Assembly: GCF_900103415.1 (NCBI RefSeq)
Contig: NZ_FMXB01000004.1
Coordinates: 120,110-184,109 of the forward strand
Direction of reading: 5' to 3'
DNA: 64,000 bases
Source: Methanobrevibacter millerae
GTDB lineage: Archaea > Methanobacteriota > Methanobacteria > Methanobacteriales > Methanobacteriaceae
The translations under genes were made by a program, and so were the position numbers. The notes below the pieces were generated by a model. It ran no database searches and was not told the origin of the DNA. It saw only the letters and a list, made by a program, of their open reading frames with translations. Below are positions 63,938 to 64,000 of this stretch, piece after piece (within the stretch, counting starts at the first letter, position 1; each line of letters opens with the position of its first letter).

Positions 63938-64000
63938 ATTTTTTTTGCTTAATAGTCTATTAAGTCTGAACTAGGCTATCCCCGTCGCACCAACGGTTCA
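63904..64000 (-). mobile_element. Right end of an IS200/IS605-type element (rest outside window)
   Basis: A 10-bp perfect stem with a 5-nt loop (63906-63915 with 63921-63930, core CCCCGACC/GGTCGGGG) resembles the subterminal hairpins of IS200/IS605 elements. On the minus strand it follows the 3' end of a probable tnpB. The outer border is inferred to be at a TTCAA motif (about 63899-63903, minus strand). The left end and any tnpA lie beyond the window. Confidence 0.65.
63976..64000 (-). CDS. tnpB: TnpB-like nuclease, C-terminal end only (partial)
   Basis: Read from the right edge on the minus strand, the frame gives EPLVRRG and then a TAG stop at 63976-63978. This ending, plus the hairpin that follows, is like the tail of TnpB proteins, RNA-guided nucleases of IS605-group elements. 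Only seven residues are seen, so this call depends on the hairpin and on the context. The catalytic RuvC domain is outside the window. Confidence 0.5.

Noticed and set aside
1..64000. tRNA, rRNA or riboswitch genes
   Set aside because: I looked through the intergenic gaps and found no cloverleaf, rRNA core or known riboswitch motif. A covariance model search would be needed to be certain.

Overview
The window looks like a gut or rumen Methanobrevibacter-type archaeon (Methanobacteriales). The evidence is the low GC content and a mix of archaeal and methanogen genes: transcription factor B, an archaeal class I CCA-adding enzyme, 3-dehydroquinate synthase II with ADH synthase, pantoate kinase, methanogen-type thymidylate synthase, archaetidylserine synthase and F420H2 oxidase FprA. 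Very large secreted adhesin-like proteins and a bile salt hydrolase point to a gut host. The species call is an inference; no rRNA or marker search was possible.

Layout: 1-5.8 kb holds the end of a flavin disulfide reductase, DUF169 and Cys-cluster proteins, and a 1109-aa adhesin. 6-12.3 kb has a large polytopic membrane protein and a minus-strand gene train: amidohydrolase, bile salt hydrolase, coiled-coil protein, TelA, zinc-ribbon membrane protein. 12.4-16.8 kb has a CDF metal transporter and a MarR regulator with two tandem DHA2-type MFS exporters behind a doubled operator. 16.9-20.7 kb has a putative PD-(D/E)XK nuclease with a broken copy of its tail, nitroreductase, DTD, and the GGGtGRT/IscU-like pair. 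20.7-21.7 kb is a gene-poor island with a duplicated ~190-bp unit carrying two homologous micro-ORFs.

21.7-35.2 kb is mostly housekeeping and membrane genes: Nudix, TFB, ferredoxin, LOG, archaetidylserine synthase, two SpoIIM-family proteins, aquaporin with DUF2193, malate dehydrogenase and Mn-pyrophosphatase. 35.2-46.4 kb has a UvrD-family helicase-nuclease, thymidylate synthase, a 1789-aa adhesin with an internal papain-like protease domain, and a NAMPT-type phosphoribosyltransferase. 46.6-55.4 kb has rubrerythrin, an aromatic-precursor/RNA operon (ADH synthase, DHQ synthase II, ThpR, CCA), pantoate kinase, flavodoxin, FprA and DUF4013. 55.6-64 kb has a third adhesin (1544 aa, again with a papain-like domain), a complete 2045-bp insertion sequence 74 bp upstream of it, a small secreted protein, a PHP-domain protein, and a small gene whose 3' end is cut by an IS200/IS605-type element that runs out of the window.

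Themes: surface display (three adhesins sharing the same C-terminal Ig-like module), oxygen defence (rubrerythrin, FprA, flavodoxin, nitroreductase), and gut adaptation (bile salt hydrolase, drug efflux, aquaporin). Mobile DNA sits beside the surface genes and at the right edge. No CRISPR array, rRNA or tRNA was seen.
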